Source of the DNA: Victivallaceae bacterium
GTDB taxonomy: Bacteria; Verrucomicrobiota; Lentisphaeria; Victivallales; Victivallaceae
Direction: 5' to 3'
DNA length: 38,677 bases
Assembly: GCA_016292515.1 (NCBI GenBank)
Contig: JAEDIJ010000019.1
Span: forward strand, 1 to 38,677
This document shows, piece after piece, positions 1 through 8,516 of this stretch. The number at the start of each line of letters is the position of its first letter. The stretch's first letter is position 1. Both the position numbers and the translations under genes were made by a program. Below the pieces are notes generated by a model that had not been told where the DNA came from, did no database searches, and saw nothing but the letters and a program-made list of their open reading frames with translations.

Positions 1-1929
1 GATGTCGTAGAAAGGATCTTTTGTCTGTTTGGCGAATTCGACGAAATCTTTCAGGCGGTTGCCGCGGTAAAGCACGATCAGTCCGCCGGAAGCGAGTTCC
101 ACGCCGAAGTGGGCGACGTCGGCGTTTTTCCAGATATCCTCGGTTTCAGCGAGGTGCCATTTGTCAAGGCAGCGGCTGCCGAGCCACGCGAAGTATTTGC
201 GCCCGAAAAAGTGGACGGTGTCGTACAAGTTGGTCTCCCGCGCATACCACGGCAGGAAAACCGTACCGCTGACGTAGTGGGGGAAGTTGCGTTCGCACGG
301 CTTGAAAGGATCGAAAGCATCGGTGCGGAGCCCGCGGGTCTCCGTTTCCGCGCAGTAAATGTAGGGCAGTCCTGAAGATTGTGCCGCCGTCGGTTGCGAG
401 GGGTCAAGCGGCATCACTTCAAACGCCATAAAGCGGTCGAGGGGGAGCGTCGTATCCTGCGATTTCACCGTGATATGATAAACGCCGACGGGGAGCGCAT
501 CCAGTTTGATGCGGTAGGTTTCGACCGCGAGGTCGCGCTGACCGACTTTTTCGACGGACTTTTCCGGAACGATCTCAATTTTTTTCACCGGCTTCAAAAA
601 GGCGTCGGTAAGTTCGATCTCGCTTTTGGCGGGCAGAGTCGCACCTTTGAGCGTCAGCGTGAAATCCAACGCTTCGCCGGGGTAGAAAAAGTGATTGTTT
701 TTGGCGAAATTGACCGCATCTTCGACGCGCGTACTCGTGCGCGGCAGTTTGGCGACGATCTTTTTGTCGGGGGAACTTGTGAGGATGACGGAAACATTCT
801 TTTCCGGCGAAGTTCCGGCAAAAAGCGTTTTGCCCTCCGGAGTAAAAATGGTTTCCCAGTCGTTCATCGCGAGGTCGATATTGGGGCGGAAAGCGGCGAA
901 TTTCGCGCCGACCGCCATATCAAACGCGCCCTGCGGCTTGAAAAAACGGATCGTCCGCTTGAAAGGCCATTCCGGCTTGTCGTAGATGACCGTGTAGACG
1001 TGAATCGGGGCGAGTTCCTTGTTGGCGAGGTGGAGGAAGCCGTCCAACAGATTGTACTTGATCGTTTTGTCTTGGGTGATGACTTTGAAATAGGGGTGTT
1101 CGATGCGGTTGGTGCGCATTCCGTGGTAGTTGCCCTGCCCCGGAGGCGTCAGAAACTCACCGCCGGAAAGCGTCAGCACGGCTTCGTAAAAGAGACCGTG
1201 TTCGGAAAATTCGACGTCGCAGTAAATCGGAAGTCCCATCGGCGCTTCGGGAAGCGTCACGCGGAATTTCCTGGCGTTTTTCGCCGCTTCCGTCTTTTTG
1301 CCGGAGACCTCGAATTTGCTCAAAACGAGCGAGTCGAAAAAATTCAGACGATTGATGCTCAACTGACCGTCCGTGCCGCCGACGCCGTCGAAAGAAACGC
1401 TTTTGCCGTTAAAAGTGGCGATCGCCTTGTCGCCTTTGAATTCGACGGAGACCGTACAGTCGTTTTTCATCACGTCGACCGGCACGTCAAAACTTTCGCT
1501 TTTGATCGTCTTAAAGAAATTGTCGGCGTAAGTGCCGTAACTCACGATCATTTTGCCGCTCTTGCCGCGCACGAGGAAACGGATGCTCTGCGCGGTGCGC
1601 CGCACGACGTCCTGCCGGAAATTGACGTTGAAACCGTAGTTGCACTTGGGGTCGAAACCGTAAGCGCGGAGCACGAGATCGACTTTGCCGTCGGCAATCG
1701 GGTCCATGATCGGCATAAACATATCGCTGGGGGAAATCATACGGAACGTGTTGCCGTTGCGGACGAAAGCTTCCACCATATTGCTGCTGGTTTTCAGCGT
1801 TTCCCAGTTCGCCGCGCCCTTGCCGCGAAAGACGTTGAAGTCCTCGTGAAAAAGCACATCGCTTCCCGCCGACAATCCGATCGCCGCCAATGATGCCATC
1901 GCAAGCCCCGCTTTCCTGATGTAATTCAT
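1..1929 (-). CDS. Large secreted protein of unknown function (3' end cut by window edge)
   Basis: The reading frame is open from an ATG at 1929 down to base 1, giving at least 643 residues with no stop, so the C-terminus lies outside the window. The N-terminus is a convincing Sec signal peptide: MNYIRK, a hydrophobic stretch (AGLAMASLAAIGLSAG), then a polar mature start (SDVLFHEDFN). An SD-like AGGAAGG lies 9 bases before the ATG, which decides the start. The mature part looks rich in beta-strand, with many aromatic and Lys/Asp residues, and I see no transmembrane helix after the signal. The opening phrase resembles the start of a concanavalin/LamG-like sugar-binding domain in polysaccharide-degrading proteins, but this is only an impression. 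I recognise no catalytic motif. The gene is divergent from the GMP synthetase subunit and has its own promoter. It is probably periplasmic or exported. Confidence 0.8.
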   Translation of the reverse strand, partial: MNYIRKAGLAMASLAAIGLSAGSDVLFHEDFNVFRGKGAANWETLKTSSNMVEAFVRNGNTFRMISPSDMFMPIMDPIADGKVDLVLRAYGFDPKCNYGFNVNFRQDVVRRTAQSIRFLVRGKSGKMIVSYGTYADNFFKTIKSESFDVPVDVMKNDCTVSVEFKGDKAIATFNGKSVSFDGVGGTDGQLSINRLNFFDSLVLSKFEVSGKKTEAAKNARKFRVTLPEAPMGLPIYCDVEFSEHGLFYEAVLTLSGGEFLTPPGQGNYHGMRTNRIEHPYFKVITQDKTIKYNLLDGFLHLANKELAPIHVYTVIYDKPEWPFKRTIRFFKPQGAFDMAVGAKFAAFRPNIDLAMNDWETIFTPEGKTLFAGTSPEKNVSVILTSSPDKKIVAKLPRTSTRVEDAVNFAKNNHFFYPGEALDFTLTLKGATLPAKSEIELTDAFLKPVKKIEIVPEKSVEKVGQRDLAVETYRIKLDALPVGVYHITVKSQDTTLPLDRFMAFEVMPLDPSQPTAAQSSGLPYIYCAETETRGLRTDAFDPFKPCERNFPHYVSGTVFLPWYARETNLYDTVHFFGRKYFAWLGSRCLDKWHLAETEDIWKNADVAHFGVELASGGLIVLYRGNRLKDFVEFAKQTKDPFYDI

Positions 1930-1967
1930 AAATGATATCCTTCCTTTTATGTTGACAGGTACGTTAT

Positions 1968-1996
1968 AATTTAGCACATCTCGCAAAAAATTGCAA
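1968..1996 (-). promoter_or_regulatory. Promoter for the secreted protein gene
   Basis: On the minus strand TTGCAA (1991-1996) is followed by a 17-base spacer and TAAATT (1968-1973). Transcription would start near 1961 and leave a leader of about 30 bases carrying the SD. The -10 is less typical than those of other promoters here, so confidence is moderate. Confidence 0.5.
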
Positions 1997-2116
1997 CTCC
2001 GCCCCGCCCCCGCCGCGACATTGTTACGGGATTTGCGTTTTTCACTCTCCAAAGAGAGCGTTTGAAAGAAGTCGGCTCTTCGTCGAAAAAGAGTGATGAT
2101 TTTTTTGCTTTTTTCA

Positions 2117-2145
2117 TTGACAAATCGCCCTTTTTTTGTTATATT
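2117..2145 (+). promoter_or_regulatory. Promoter of the GMP synthetase subunit gene
   Basis: TTGACA (2117-2122), a 17-base spacer and TATATT (2140-2145). This is a near-perfect housekeeping sigma-factor promoter. The predicted start is near 2152, about 30 bases before the ATG at 2182. Confidence 0.85.
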
Positions 2146-2181
2146 AAAACAACGCTCTCTTATATAAGGATAGAAAAAAAA

Positions 2182-3165
2182 ATGATCGACGAAAACGTGA
2201 GACCTGCGGATATGCTCCGCATCACCACCCCCGAACTCGCAAAAAAATTCATTGACGAGCAGATCGCCAAAGTCCGCGCCCAGGTCGGCGCCGGCAAAGT
2301 GTTGCTCGCCCTTTCCGGCGGCGTGGACAGCAGCGTCGTCGCCGCTTTGCTCGTCAAGGCGATCGGCAAACAGCTCGTCTGCGTCCACGTCAATCACGGA
2401 TTGATGCGCAAAGGCGAGAGCGAGCAGGTCGTGGAAGTTTTCCGCAATCAGCTCTCCGCCAATCTGATCTACGTCGACGCGACCGACCGTTTCCTCGACA
2501 AACTCGCGGGCGTCGCGGATCCCGAAGCCAAGCGCAAGGTGATCGGCGGTGAATTCATCCGCGTCTTTGAGGAGGAAGCGCGCAAGCTTCAAGACGTCGA
2601 CTTCCTCGCACAGGGGACGATCTACCCCGACATTCTCGAAAGCCACGGCGTCAAGGCGCACCACAACGTCGGCGGTCTGCCGGAAGACCTCAAATTCCAG
2701 TTGGTCGAGCCGCTCAAACTGCTCTTCAAGGACGAAGTCCGCGTCGTCGGCGCCGCGCTCGGTCTGCCCGCTGAAATGGTCAACCGTCAGCCTTTCCCCG
2801 GCCCCGGCCTCGGCGTGCGCTGCACGGGGGCGATCACCCGCGACCGCTTGAATGCGTTGCGCGAATCCGACGCCATTTTGCGCGAGGAATTCGCCAAGGC
2901 GGGATTGGTCGGCAAAGTGTGGCAGTTTTTCACGGTCGTGCCCGATTACCGCTCGACCGGAGTCCGCGACGCCAAGCGCGTTTTTGACTGGCCGGTCATC
3001 ATCCGCGCCGTCAACACGGTCGACGCGATGTCGGCGACGGTGCCGGAGCTCGACTGGGCGCTCCTCAAAAAGATCACCGACCGCATCCTTGCCGAAGTGC
3101 CGGGAGTCTGCCGCGTGCTTTACGATTTGAGCCCCAAAGGTCCCGCCACGATCGAGTGGGAATAA
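2182..3165 (+). CDS. guaA: GMP synthase ATP-pyrophosphatase subunit, without glutaminase domain
   Basis: This 327-residue protein corresponds to the C-terminal two thirds of GuaA. It adenylates XMP with ATP so that ammonia can convert it to GMP, the last step of guanine nucleotide synthesis. The N-type PP-loop SGGVDSS is at residues 45-51. The GMP synthetase dimerisation domain follows, with QPFPGPGLGVR in its middle and the family-typical end (PKGPATIEWE). The usual N-terminal class I glutamine amidotransferase domain is absent: the ATG at 2182 has TAAGGA upstream and follows a strong promoter, leaving no room for it. Reading further upstream in frame gives only low-complexity sequence crossing the promoter. 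The arrangement matches the two-subunit (GuaAa/GuaAb) enzymes known mainly from archaea, so a separate glutaminase subunit is expected elsewhere. The gene is monocistronic, with a terminator 18 bases after the stop. Confidence 0.93.
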   Translation: MIDENVRPADMLRITTPELAKKFIDEQIAKVRAQVGAGKVLLALSGGVDSSVVAALLVKAIGKQLVCVHVNHGLMRKGESEQVVEVFRNQLSANLIYVDATDRFLDKLAGVADPEAKRKVIGGEFIRVFEEEARKLQDVDFLAQGTIYPDILESHGVKAHHNVGGLPEDLKFQLVEPLKLLFKDEVRVVGAALGLPAEMVNRQPFPGPGLGVRCTGAITRDRLNALRESDAILREEFAKAGLVGKVWQFFTVVPDYRSTGVRDAKRVFDWPVIIRAVNTVDAMSATVPELDWALLKKITDRILAEVPGVCRVLYDLSPKGPATIEWE

Positions 3166-3182
3166 AAGAAATATGTTTGGTG

Positions 3183-3215
3183 ACGCGGTTTCCGTCAAAA
3201 GGGAACCGCGTTTTT
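3183..3215 (+). terminator. Intrinsic terminator after the GMP synthetase subunit gene
   Basis: ACGCGGTTTCC (3183-3193) pairs with GGGAACCGCGT (3201-3211) with one G-T wobble. A 7-base loop separates the arms and a T-run follows (3211-3215). Confidence 0.85.
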
Positions 3216-3234
3216 ATTTGAAAAGGTTTTCGCG

Positions 3235-4527
3235 ATGACCGACACGCAATCCTCCAAGCAACGTTTCCCCGGCTGGATTTTTTCGCTTTACTTTGCGGAA
3301 GGCGTGCCGGCGGCGATCATCTGCGAAGTCGCCGTCGTCCTTTTTGCCGCGTTGAACTATCCCGCTGAAAAAATCGCCCACGCGGTCAGCGTTCTCGGGT
3401 TGCCCTGGGTTTTCAAGCCGATCTGGTCGTCGCTCGTCGACTGCACGGCGACCAAGAAAAAATGGATCGTCGCGATGCAGTTTTTGCTCTGCGGCGTTTT
3501 CGGCGCAGCGGCATTGACCTTGAACACCTGGCACGGAATTCTATTTTATCTTCTGCTGGCGGGGGCTTTCTTTTCGGCGACGCACGACATCGCCGCCGAC
3601 GGTTTTTATCTCGTCGCGCTCGACGATCACCGGCAGGCGGTTTATTCCGGCTGGCGCAGTGTCTGCTACCGCGCGGCGATGATCGTCGCCAACGGCGGAT
3701 TACTGCTCTTTGTCGCCCATACGAAAAAATTTGCAGGAGTAACCCCGTGGCAACAGGCGCTGTGGCTTGCCGCGATCCTTTTTCTCGCGCTCGCCGTCTG
3801 GCACATTTTCACGCTGCCCCAAGAGCGAAAAATCGAAACGCGCGAGGCGCAAAGCTGGCTCGACGCCGTAAAGACCGTGGGCAAATTGCCGCACCTTGGC
3901 GCGTTTTTGCTTTTTCTCCTCTTTTACCGCTTCGCCGAAGCGCAGTTGACGATCATCGGCAAACTCTTTTTGCTCGATCCGGCGGGCGGCGCGATGACGC
4001 TTGCACGTTACAGCCTTTTCAACGGCGTTTACGCGGTGGCGGCGATGCTGGCGGGCGGCGTCATCGGCGGTTGGGCGGCGGCGCACTGGGGACTCAAAAA
4101 GACGCTTTTCCCGATGGCGTTGTTGCTCAATGTGCCGGACGTGCTTTATCTTATTTGGGCGTTTTTCCCCATTCACCATCCGGTTTTGCAGGCGATGGTC
4201 ATTTCCGTCGAGCAATTCGGCTACGGATTCGGCTTCACCGGCTATATGCTTTTGATGCTTTTCCTCGCCGGGAAGTGCGGCAAATTCAAAACGACGATCT
4301 TTTCCTATCTCACCTGCCTGATGATCCTCGGACTCCGGTTGCCGGGGCTTTTTTCCGGCGACATCCTCAACGCGTTGCCGCGTTGCGTCCCGTCGCTCGG
4401 CAAATATCAGCTCTTTTACCTTTGGGTGACCGCGGCGACGCTCGTGAGTTTTGCCGTGACGCTTTTTGCAGTCCGCTATCTCCCGGCAGATTTCGGTAAA
4501 AAGAATGCTTCTTCAAAACAGGAATGA
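3235..4527 (+). CDS. AmpG-like major facilitator permease
   Basis: A 430-residue integral membrane protein with about twelve hydrophobic segments. The N-terminal phrase SLYFAEGVPAAIICEV is characteristic of the AmpG / acetyl-CoA transporter branch of the major facilitator superfamily. AmpG imports GlcNAc-anhydro-muropeptides for cell-wall recycling, but other members of this branch carry other solutes, so the substrate is inferred. Further support comes from FSATHDIAADGFYLVAL near residue 120, where the family has a conserved Q/H-D-I-A-x-D-G/A motif. The start has a modest SD (AAAAGG, about 9 bases upstream). It begins 19 bases after the preceding terminator and ends 4 bases before pepF, so it is probably the first gene of an ampG-like-pepF-hydE operon. 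I did not find a clear promoter in the short gap. Confidence 0.85.
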   Translation: MTDTQSSKQRFPGWIFSLYFAEGVPAAIICEVAVVLFAALNYPAEKIAHAVSVLGLPWVFKPIWSSLVDCTATKKKWIVAMQFLLCGVFGAAALTLNTWHGILFYLLLAGAFFSATHDIAADGFYLVALDDHRQAVYSGWRSVCYRAAMIVANGGLLLFVAHTKKFAGVTPWQQALWLAAILFLALAVWHIFTLPQERKIETREAQSWLDAVKTVGKLPHLGAFLLFLLFYRFAEAQLTIIGKLFLLDPAGGAMTLARYSLFNGVYAVAAMLAGGVIGGWAAAHWGLKKTLFPMALLLNVPDVLYLIWAFFPIHHPVLQAMVISVEQFGYGFGFTGYMLLMLFLAGKCGKFKTTIFSYLTCLMILGLRLPGLFSGDILNALPRCVPSLGKYQLFYLWVTAATLVSFAVTLFAVRYLPADFGKKNASSKQE

Positions 4528-4531
4528 AAAT

Positions 4532-6322
4532 ATGACGAAAAGTTCCGCCCTCCCCGTCTGGGATCTCGATGCGCTTTACGCGGATATGTCCCTTTGGGAA
4601 AAAGATTTTGAGCGCATCGAAACGCTCGCAAAAAAATTTCTCTCTTTCAAGGGCAAACTCGCCGATTCCGCCACGACACTGGCAAAGGCGATCCAAGCCT
4701 CCGACGACTTCGACCGTCTGGTCGAAAAAGTTTACACGTTCGCCCACTTGAAAAGCGATGAAAACACGCTGCTCAACGTCAACAAGGAAAGAGTCGACCG
4801 CGTTTCCGCGTTGCTCGCCAAACTCGCGCCCACGGAGGCGTGGTTCGATCCCGAACTGCTGGCGATCCCCGACGAAAAAATCGAAAAGTTTCTGCAATGC
4901 GAGGCGTTGAAGCCCTACGAGTACACCGTCCGTTTCATCCTGCGGCGCAAAAAACATTCTTTGAGCGAAGCCGAAGAACGGATGATCGGCGTCCTTTCCG
5001 ACGTGCTCGGCAACGCCGCCAACACCTTTGAGATCCTCAACGACGCGGAACTGGATTTCGCCAAAACCGTCGATGAGAAAGGCAAAAGAGTCCCCCTCAC
5101 TCACGGCAATTACCTTGAATTTCTCGAATCCGCCGACCGCACCGTGCGAAAAAAGGCGTTTGAGAAACTTTACAAGACCTACAAAAAGTTCCGCAACACT
5201 TTCGCTTCGACGCTGGAAGGCAACGTCAAAGTCCACGTCGCCGAAGCGCAACTGCGCCATTACGATTCCGCCCTTGCCGCCGCGCTCGACGGCGATGCGA
5301 TCCCCGTCGACGTCTACCACAATCTGATCGCGGCGGTACACGATCATCTGGATGCCTTTTACCGCTATATCGCCTTGCGCAAAAAGGTGATGAAACTCGA
5401 CGCGCTCGATATGTACGACATCTACAATCCGTTGCTCCCCGCATGCCGCAAACGCTACACCTTTGACGAGGCGAAACGACTGGTCAAAGCGGCGCTTGCT
5501 CCGCTCGGCAAAGAGTACGGCAAAATTCTCGACCGCGCCTTTGCCGAAAAATGGATCGACGCCCCCGAACGCAAAGGAAAACGCTCCGGCGCGTATTCAA
5601 GCGGCTGTTTCGACAGTTACCCCTATTTGCTTTTGAATTTCAACGGCACGCTCAACGACGTCTTTACCCTCGCCCACGAACTCGGTCACTCGCTGCACAC
5701 ATATTACAGCAAAACGCACCAGAGTTACCACTATGCGGATTACGAGATTTTCGTCGCCGAAGTCGCCAGTACCACCAACGAGATATTGCTCTTTGAATAT
5801 CTGCTCAAACAAAGCCGCGGCGACCACGCTTTTTGCGCTTATCTGTACGGTCATCTCGCCGACGAAATACGCGGGACGATCTACCGGCAGACGATGTTTG
5901 CGGAATTTGAGGAAAAAATCCACGCTTCCTGCGAAAAGGGAATTCCGCTTTCCGCCGACACGTTGGAAAAGTGCTACTATGAACTCAACCGGCTTTATTA
6001 CGGTCCCGACGTCAAGGCGAACCGTCTCATCGCGCTCGAATGGGCGAGAATCCCCCATTTCTACTACGATTTCTACGTCTACAAATACGCGACGGGAATG
6101 AGCGCGGCACTGAAACTCGCCAAAGATATTCTCGCGGAAAAGACCGACCGCTATTTCGGTTTCCTCTCGGCAGGCGGTTCCAAGGACGCGCTCGACATCA
6201 TGCGCGACGCGGGCGTCGATCTTTCCACCCCTGCCCCGGTGCACGCCGCGCTCGATTACTTCGGCGAAGTCGTCGATGCCTTGAAACGGGAAATCGCCCT
6301 TTGTGATGGAAAAGCTGATTGA
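4532..6322 (+). CDS. pepF: Oligoendopeptidase F, M3B family metallopeptidase
   Basis: A 596-residue cytoplasmic zinc peptidase that cleaves short peptides and finishes protein or peptide degradation. The zinc site is clear: HELGH at residues 382-386, with the third ligand Glu410 in the FVAEVAST segment, as in M3 thimet-type peptidases. The mostly helical N-terminal region (about 1-190) and the C-terminal YKYATGMSAA segment match PepF/PepB oligopeptidases, and the length is normal (about 600). The ATG at 4532 is chosen because AGGAA lies 7 bases upstream, overlapping the stop of the AmpG-like gene. Its 3' end overlaps hydE by 17 bases. Next to a possible muropeptide permease it could process imported peptides, but that link is inference. 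Confidence 0.95.
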   Translation: MTKSSALPVWDLDALYADMSLWEKDFERIETLAKKFLSFKGKLADSATTLAKAIQASDDFDRLVEKVYTFAHLKSDENTLLNVNKERVDRVSALLAKLAPTEAWFDPELLAIPDEKIEKFLQCEALKPYEYTVRFILRRKKHSLSEAEERMIGVLSDVLGNAANTFEILNDAELDFAKTVDEKGKRVPLTHGNYLEFLESADRTVRKKAFEKLYKTYKKFRNTFASTLEGNVKVHVAEAQLRHYDSALAAALDGDAIPVDVYHNLIAAVHDHLDAFYRYIALRKKVMKLDALDMYDIYNPLLPACRKRYTFDEAKRLVKAALAPLGKEYGKILDRAFAEKWIDAPERKGKRSGAYSSGCFDSYPYLLLNFNGTLNDVFTLAHELGHSLHTYYSKTHQSYHYADYEIFVAEVASTTNEILLFEYLLKQSRGDHAFCAYLYGHLADEIRGTIYRQTMFAEFEEKIHASCEKGIPLSADTLEKCYYELNRLYYGPDVKANRLIALEWARIPHFYYDFYVYKYATGMSAALKLAKDILAEKTDRYFGFLSAGGSKDALDIMRDAGVDLSTPAPVHAALDYFGEVVDALKREIALCDGKAD

Positions 6323-7385
6323 AAAAATCGAAAAAGGGGCAATGCCCGCCCACGACGAGATCGTGCAACTTCTTGCTTTGCAAGGAGAAAACGCATTGCT
6401 TTTGCATCGCGCCGCCCGGCGCGTCAAACGCGGGATCCTCGGGGACAAAGTCTTTTTGCGCGGACTTATTGAATTTTCCAACGTCTGCCGTTGCGACTGC
6501 CTTTACTGCGGCATCCGCAAGAGTAACGCAAAGGTCGCACGCTACACGTTGAGCGATGCGGAAATCCTTGAAGAGGCGCGCTTTGCGATCGATCACGGCT
6601 ACGGCGCCGTCGTTCTGCAAAGCGGCGAACGCGACGACGACGACTTTGTAAAAAAGGTCGCCAAAATCGTTTCCGGGATCAAAAAAATCTCGGCGGACGT
6701 CGGCATCACTCTCTCCTGCGGCGAAGAAACATTTGACACCTATCGCTTATGGCGCGACGCCGGCGCGGAACGCTATTTACTGCGGATCGAGACCGCCAAC
6801 GAAACGCTCTTTCAACAAATCCACGACGCCAAATCAATTTATGAAAGACGGCGGCAGGCGCTCGACGATCTGCGCAAAGCCAATTTCACCGTCGGAAGCG
6901 GCGTAATGATCGGGATCCCCGGTCAGACGCTCGATGACCTCGCCGCCGACCTTGAATTTTTCCGCGATCAGGATTTGGATATGATCGGGATGGGGCCCTT
7001 TCTCGCCCACGGCGACACGCCGCTCGGGAAGCGTTTTCCCGACACGGAGGAAATCAAACAAAAACGCCTGCTTCTTGCCCTCAATATGATCGCCGTGACA
7101 AGGCTGATGCTCCGCGACGTCAATATCGCCGCCGCGACGAGTTTGCAGGCGATCTCACCGGTCGACGGACGGCAAAGAGGTATTCTCGCGGGCGCGAACG
7201 TCATTATGCCCAACCTCGGGGAAGCCGCTCAAAAGCGGAACTACCGGCTTTACGACAACAAGCCGGGCATCGACGAAAACGCCGAAAAGGCGTGGCGGGA
7301 ACTGGAAAACTCCCTGCGGGAAATCGGGGAAAACATCGCTTATCGCGAAAGCGGCACGCCGCTGCATTATTTGAAGCGGCAATAG
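6306..7385 (+). CDS. hydE: [FeFe]-hydrogenase H-cluster maturase HydE (radical SAM)
   Basis: A 359-residue radical SAM enzyme. HydE acts with HydG and HydF to build the two-iron subcluster of [FeFe]-hydrogenase. The [4Fe-4S]/SAM motif CX3CX2C is Cys61, Cys65 and Cys68 within the family-typical RGLIEFSNVCRCDCLYCGIR context. Further HydE/BioB-like hallmarks are ALLLSCG-type (TLSCGEET), RIETAN near residue 160, and PFLAHGDTPL near 232. The ATG at 6306 gives the usual HydE start (MEKLIEKIEKG); a GTG one codon earlier and an ATG at 6342 are alternatives. It overlaps pepF by 17 bases and has no strong SD, so translation is probably coupled. No hydrogenase, hydF or hydG lies in the window. It meets dprA head-on with 3 bases between the stops. 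Confidence 0.93.
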   Translation: MEKLIEKIEKGAMPAHDEIVQLLALQGENALLLHRAARRVKRGILGDKVFLRGLIEFSNVCRCDCLYCGIRKSNAKVARYTLSDAEILEEARFAIDHGYGAVVLQSGERDDDDFVKKVAKIVSGIKKISADVGITLSCGEETFDTYRLWRDAGAERYLLRIETANETLFQQIHDAKSIYERRRQALDDLRKANFTVGSGVMIGIPGQTLDDLAADLEFFRDQDLDMIGMGPFLAHGDTPLGKRFPDTEEIKQKRLLLALNMIAVTRLMLRDVNIAAATSLQAISPVDGRQRGILAGANVIMPNLGEAAQKRNYRLYDNKPGIDENAEKAWRELENSLREIGENIAYRESGTPLHYLKRQ

Positions 7386-7388
7386 TCC

Positions 7389-8516
7389 TTACGCGCGGCG
7401 CAAAATGCGGTAACGCTGATCGGCGGCGCGCTCGATGAGGAACTTCATTTCCAACTGCATCAAGTCGCCGAGCAGTGTGGCGACATCGCAATCAAGTGCC
7501 ATTTGGATTTCTTCGAGGGACGCATCGCCGTTGTCGAGCAACTCCATCAAACGCCGCTGATTCGGCGGAAGATCGCCGAAAGAAGCGGCATTGTAATCGG
7601 GGGCATCGCCGTCGCTTTCGCCGGGCGCCATTCCGGGAAGGAAACCGAAACCGAAATTTTCCAGCACGTCGTCGAAACTCTCGATCAGGGCGGCACCCTC
7701 CTTGATGAGTTTATGACAGCCTCCCGCTTGCGGATTATCCGCCTGCCCCGGCACGGCGAAAACCTCGCGGCCGTTTTCCAAAGCGAGTTTCGCGGTGATC
7801 AGCGCGCCGCTTTGCAATCCCGCTTCGGTAACGATCGTCGCGCGCGTCAGACCTGCGACAATGCGGTTGCGGCGGGGAAATCCGGTACGGGAAACCGGGA
7901 AATCCATCGGAAATTCGCTGATGATCGCGCCGCCGTGCGCGATGATCGCATTGGCGAGCGGGACATTTTCCGCGGGGTGCAGATGCATCAGACCTCCGGC
8001 AATCACGGCGACCGTCCTGCCGCCCGCATCGACGGTCGTCTGATGCGCGACGGTATCGACGCCGTACGCCAAGCCGGAAACGACGGTGAACCCCGCGCTG
8101 ACGGCATCGGCGGCGATGGCTTGCGTCATCCGTCTGCCGTAACTGGTCGTCTTGCGGGTGCCGACGATGGCGACGGCGCGGTCGGGATATTCGCCGAGAT
8201 GCCCGCGCACGTAAAGCACGAGCGGCGGATCGTAAAGCTGACGCAATGATTCGGGGTAGTTCTCGTCAAAGTAAGTGACTAGGCGCACTCCGGCGCGGTC
8301 GGCGAGATCCGCCTCGGCGTCAAAAGACTCCTGCCAGTTGCAGGAGGCAAGTTTTTCCGCGAGCGTTTCGCCGATGCCGGGAACTTCGAGATATTCCGCC
8401 TTGCTCCGGTTGGCGATCGCCGCCGCCGAGCCGAAAGCGTTGCGCAACGCGGTGAATTTGACAAATCCGATCCCGGAGATCAAATTGAGGACGACGGCGG
8501 CTTCGCGGTCGGTCAT
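7389..8516 (-). CDS. dprA: DNA processing protein DprA/Smf
   Basis: A 375-residue DNA-binding protein that loads RecA onto incoming single-stranded DNA during natural transformation. It is also widely kept in species not known to be competent. An N-terminal helix-hairpin-helix-like region (LEVPGIGETLAEKL, about residues 45-58) precedes the Rossmann-like DprA core, which shows GTRKTTSYGRR, VVSGLAYGVDTVAH, FPRRNRIVAGL, ESGALITA-type (LQSGALITAKLAL) and VPGQADNPQAGGCHKLIKEGA. The last 60 residues look like the winged-helix tail (DLLPPNQRRLMELL-type, then LLGDLMQLEMKFLIERA). The ATG at 8516 overlaps the stop of the DUF2062 gene by 4 bases (ATGA), which fixes the start. It is the last gene of the rubredoxin-lipoprotein-DUF2062-dprA transcript. 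Confidence 0.95.
   Translation of the reverse strand: MTDREAAVVLNLISGIGFVKFTALRNAFGSAAAIANRSKAEYLEVPGIGETLAEKLASCNWQESFDAEADLADRAGVRLVTYFDENYPESLRQLYDPPLVLYVRGHLGEYPDRAVAIVGTRKTTSYGRRMTQAIAADAVSAGFTVVSGLAYGVDTVAHQTTVDAGGRTVAVIAGGLMHLHPAENVPLANAIIAHGGAIISEFPMDFPVSRTGFPRRNRIVAGLTRATIVTEAGLQSGALITAKLALENGREVFAVPGQADNPQAGGCHKLIKEGAALIESFDDVLENFGFGFLPGMAPGESDGDAPDYNAASFGDLPPNQRRLMELLDNGDASLEEIQMALDCDVATLLGDLMQLEMKFLIERAADQRYRILRRA

Noticed and set aside
379..1893. A 504-codon plus-strand open frame
   Set aside because: It mirrors the secreted protein gene, which has signal peptide, SD and promoter; the plus frame has none of these.
2040..2110. Short inverted repeats (CTCTC/GAGAG and CTCTT/AAGAG) before a T-run
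   Set aside because: Arms are only 5 bases and no plus-strand gene precedes them, so I do not call a terminator.
2062..2181. N-terminal extension of the GMP synthetase subunit
   Set aside because: It would be translated from sequence containing the -35 and -10 elements, and it does not resemble a glutaminase domain.
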